Positions 62,637-64,000 of a DNA stretch of 64,000 bases are shown here, piece after piece. The DNA comes from Cylicocyclus nassatus (Eukaryota > Nematoda > Chromadorea > Rhabditida > Strongylidae): positions 3,684,674 through 3,748,673 of the forward strand of contig CATQJL010000316.1 in assembly GCA_958299035.1 (NCBI GenBank), written 5' to 3'. Within the stretch, counting starts at the first letter, position 1, and every line of letters starts with the position of its first letter. Under the pieces are notes generated by a model, which saw only the letters and a list, made by a program, of their open reading frames with translations, searched no databases and was not told the DNA's origin. Made by a program: the position numbers and the translations under genes.

Positions 62637-64000
62637 ATGAATCTGCTCGTACTGCTGTTTCTATATGTAGGTACTGTATCTCGACTAGATACTTCTATAA
62701 AGTTTTTAGTATGAATTGCTTCCTATTTAGGATTTTCTATTATTACATTCAACTTTCTCCGTTCTTAGGGTCAGTATCCTGCAGTCCGCACCACTGGGGA
62801 TATAGTGAAGAAAACGGTCCGGATACATGGCCAGAGACATGCCTCGAAGGAATTCGACAGGTGTATTTTCAAAAATCCAAAAAATTGGTGAATCCAAGAC
62901 CCAATGAACATCACTCTTTGCTTCAACTTGTAAATCAAGCAAAATTGTTTCACATCGAGTTTAAAAACTCCATAACAGCACAAAATGGTATTTGTCTGCT
63001 TTGATGTGAAAAATACTCCCTTATATTAGGTTGTTACATAAGTCCTTTTCCACTTTCTTCGTCTTCCTCTGGAAAACTCTAGAAAACTCGGCAAGGTCAT
63101 GACTTACACTCATAAAAAACTTTATAGAGGCTAACCAGCTCCACTTTTTTCTTTTCTTTTTGAAGTTTCTTGTTTCCCTTTTCCGCCTTTTTAGATTTTT
63201 TAGAGACTTTTAGATGCATTGGTAGTAATATCAAGGAAATTTGGAAGCTCAAGCTCTTCAATATCCAAAATCAAGAATTTGCCAAAAATAATTCGGAAAA
63301 ATTTCGTAACATATGAAAATTTGATTTTTTTATGTGGTAACATGTATACATCAAATATCTGAAACACTACACATAGTCTAAAAGTAAGAAAAAATCATTT
63401 GACAAAGTTTTGAAGATTTTTTCACCAAGTGTAAGAATACTTATGCTAGAACCTAAGAGATCATCTTGAAGGCAGTGTCTCACCAAAATTTAGTTGCCGA
63501 GATTTTTACATTTTGCAAGCCTGTCGGACCTTGTCTAGCACTGTATGGGCTTAAAATCGCACGAAGTTTGCAAAAACCCCGTTTTCTGGAGGCCACGCGG
63601 AAGCAACGTGGACGAGTTGTACCTTCCAACTTCATCCTCAGCCACAGTGGCAGCAACAGAGTGGAGGTGGATGCCAAGTGGAGGGACATGTTCAAAGGCG
63701 TAAGGGGGAAGACCGAGTCGAGGGAGTCGTCCGCGCGTACCAACTCGCTCTCCGCGTACCACTTTGAGCGAATTTTTGTCAGCGTGGAGGGGGTCAAATT
63801 GCGTGGGACTTGTTGCAATGGCCTATTTAGAGCTCCCTATAATAGAATATGTGAAGATTCGCGCAACCTCAGCTTTGGTGAGCCACTGCCTTTAAGGAGA
63901 ACCTCGGCTTGCATATACTCTTCTTTTCTTCTTTGTAATGCAGTTACAATTGCAGAGCCCTATAGATATCCGTGCCTCAGATGTCGATTTCGCTTATCTG
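62637..64000 (+). CDS. cah-4: Alpha-carbonic anhydrase, cah-4-like, 5' part (runs off the window)
   Basis: Exons 62637-62670, 62769-62860 and 63956-64000 (continuing past the edge) join in frame: phase 1 at the first junction, phase 0 at the second. The start MNLLVLLFLYVG is a hydrophobic signal peptide. Exon 2 has the N-terminal alpha-CA signature HHWGYSEENGPDTWPETC, and exon 3 continues SPIDIRASDVDFAYL, the classical QSPIDI segment. These enzymes hydrate CO2 using a zinc held by three histidines; the zinc site lies beyond this window. The two cysteines in exon 2 suit an extracellular protein. The SPIDIRA-DVD wording recalls C. elegans CAH-4, so the symbol is tentative while the family is secure. 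Intron 2 (1095 bp) contains a TTAA-flanked MITE and a possible mariner end. Confidence 0.87.
63027..63060 (+). mobile_element. Possible mariner terminus (solo end)
   Basis: TTAGGTTGTTACATAAGTCC after TA is very like mariner-type termini (TTAGGTTGT...ATAAGT). I see no matching opposite end in the intron, so this would be a remnant. Confidence 0.35.
63470..63891. mobile_element. TTAA-flanked MITE in carbonic anhydrase intron 2
   Basis: The ends are AGGCAGTGTCTCACCAAA and TTTGGTGAGCCACTGCCT. The right flank is TTAA (63892-63895) and the left is TTGA (63466-63469). The outer nine bases are shared with the element at 40278, but the interiors look different. The open frames at 63480-63818 belong to it. 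Confidence 0.72.

Overview
The window looks like nematode nuclear DNA. The evidence is small exons with TTTCAG- or TTTAG-type acceptors, SL-type trans-splice acceptors just upstream of start codons, a Dbp5/DDX19 helicase and an alpha-carbonic anhydrase whose sequences look nematode, and an RTE retrotransposon remnant very like those of strongylid (hookworm-type) worms. A strongylid-like or other rhabditine nematode is my best guess. Species cannot be named by eye. There is nothing bacterial or viral here.

Only three genes can be supported. (1) A 20-exon DEAD-box ATPase of the Dbp5/DDX19 mRNA-export family (ddx-19) lies on the minus strand at 45664-32903. Its model is complete, with every exon phase checked, and gives 611 residues. 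(2) The 5' part of a secreted or membrane-attached alpha-carbonic anhydrase (cah-4-like) lies on the plus strand from 62637 and runs off the right edge. (3) A tRNA-Asp(GUC) lies on the minus strand at 27660-27589.

Layout. 1-32470 is a gene-poor stretch: one tRNA, several MITE families, and CpG-richer islands that may be regulatory. 32470-46060 is ddx-19, whose introns carry at least five miniature inverted-repeat elements. 46060-57330 is a transposon-dense block: a LINE 3' remnant, a 1.6-kb Tc1-like foldback, an RTE fragment, a poly-C/G hAT-like MITE, a CR1-like LINE and a Penelope-like reverse transcriptase. Two non-autonomous Helitrons sit inside the last two elements. 57330-62590 has old MITE copies and a third Helitron carrying a 120-bp direct/inverted repeat array. 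62595-64000 is the carbonic anhydrase.

The most informative signals are the Helitrons, which have canonical TC...CTAG ends and A|T target sites; two of them interrupt reverse-transcriptase reading frames that re-join when the insert is removed. Next is the ddx-19 5' end: a remote first exon joins in frame across a 3.1-kb intron, a second possible start has its own trans-splice acceptor, and the N-terminus is RG/FG/Q/P-rich. I found no clearly new multi-gene system.
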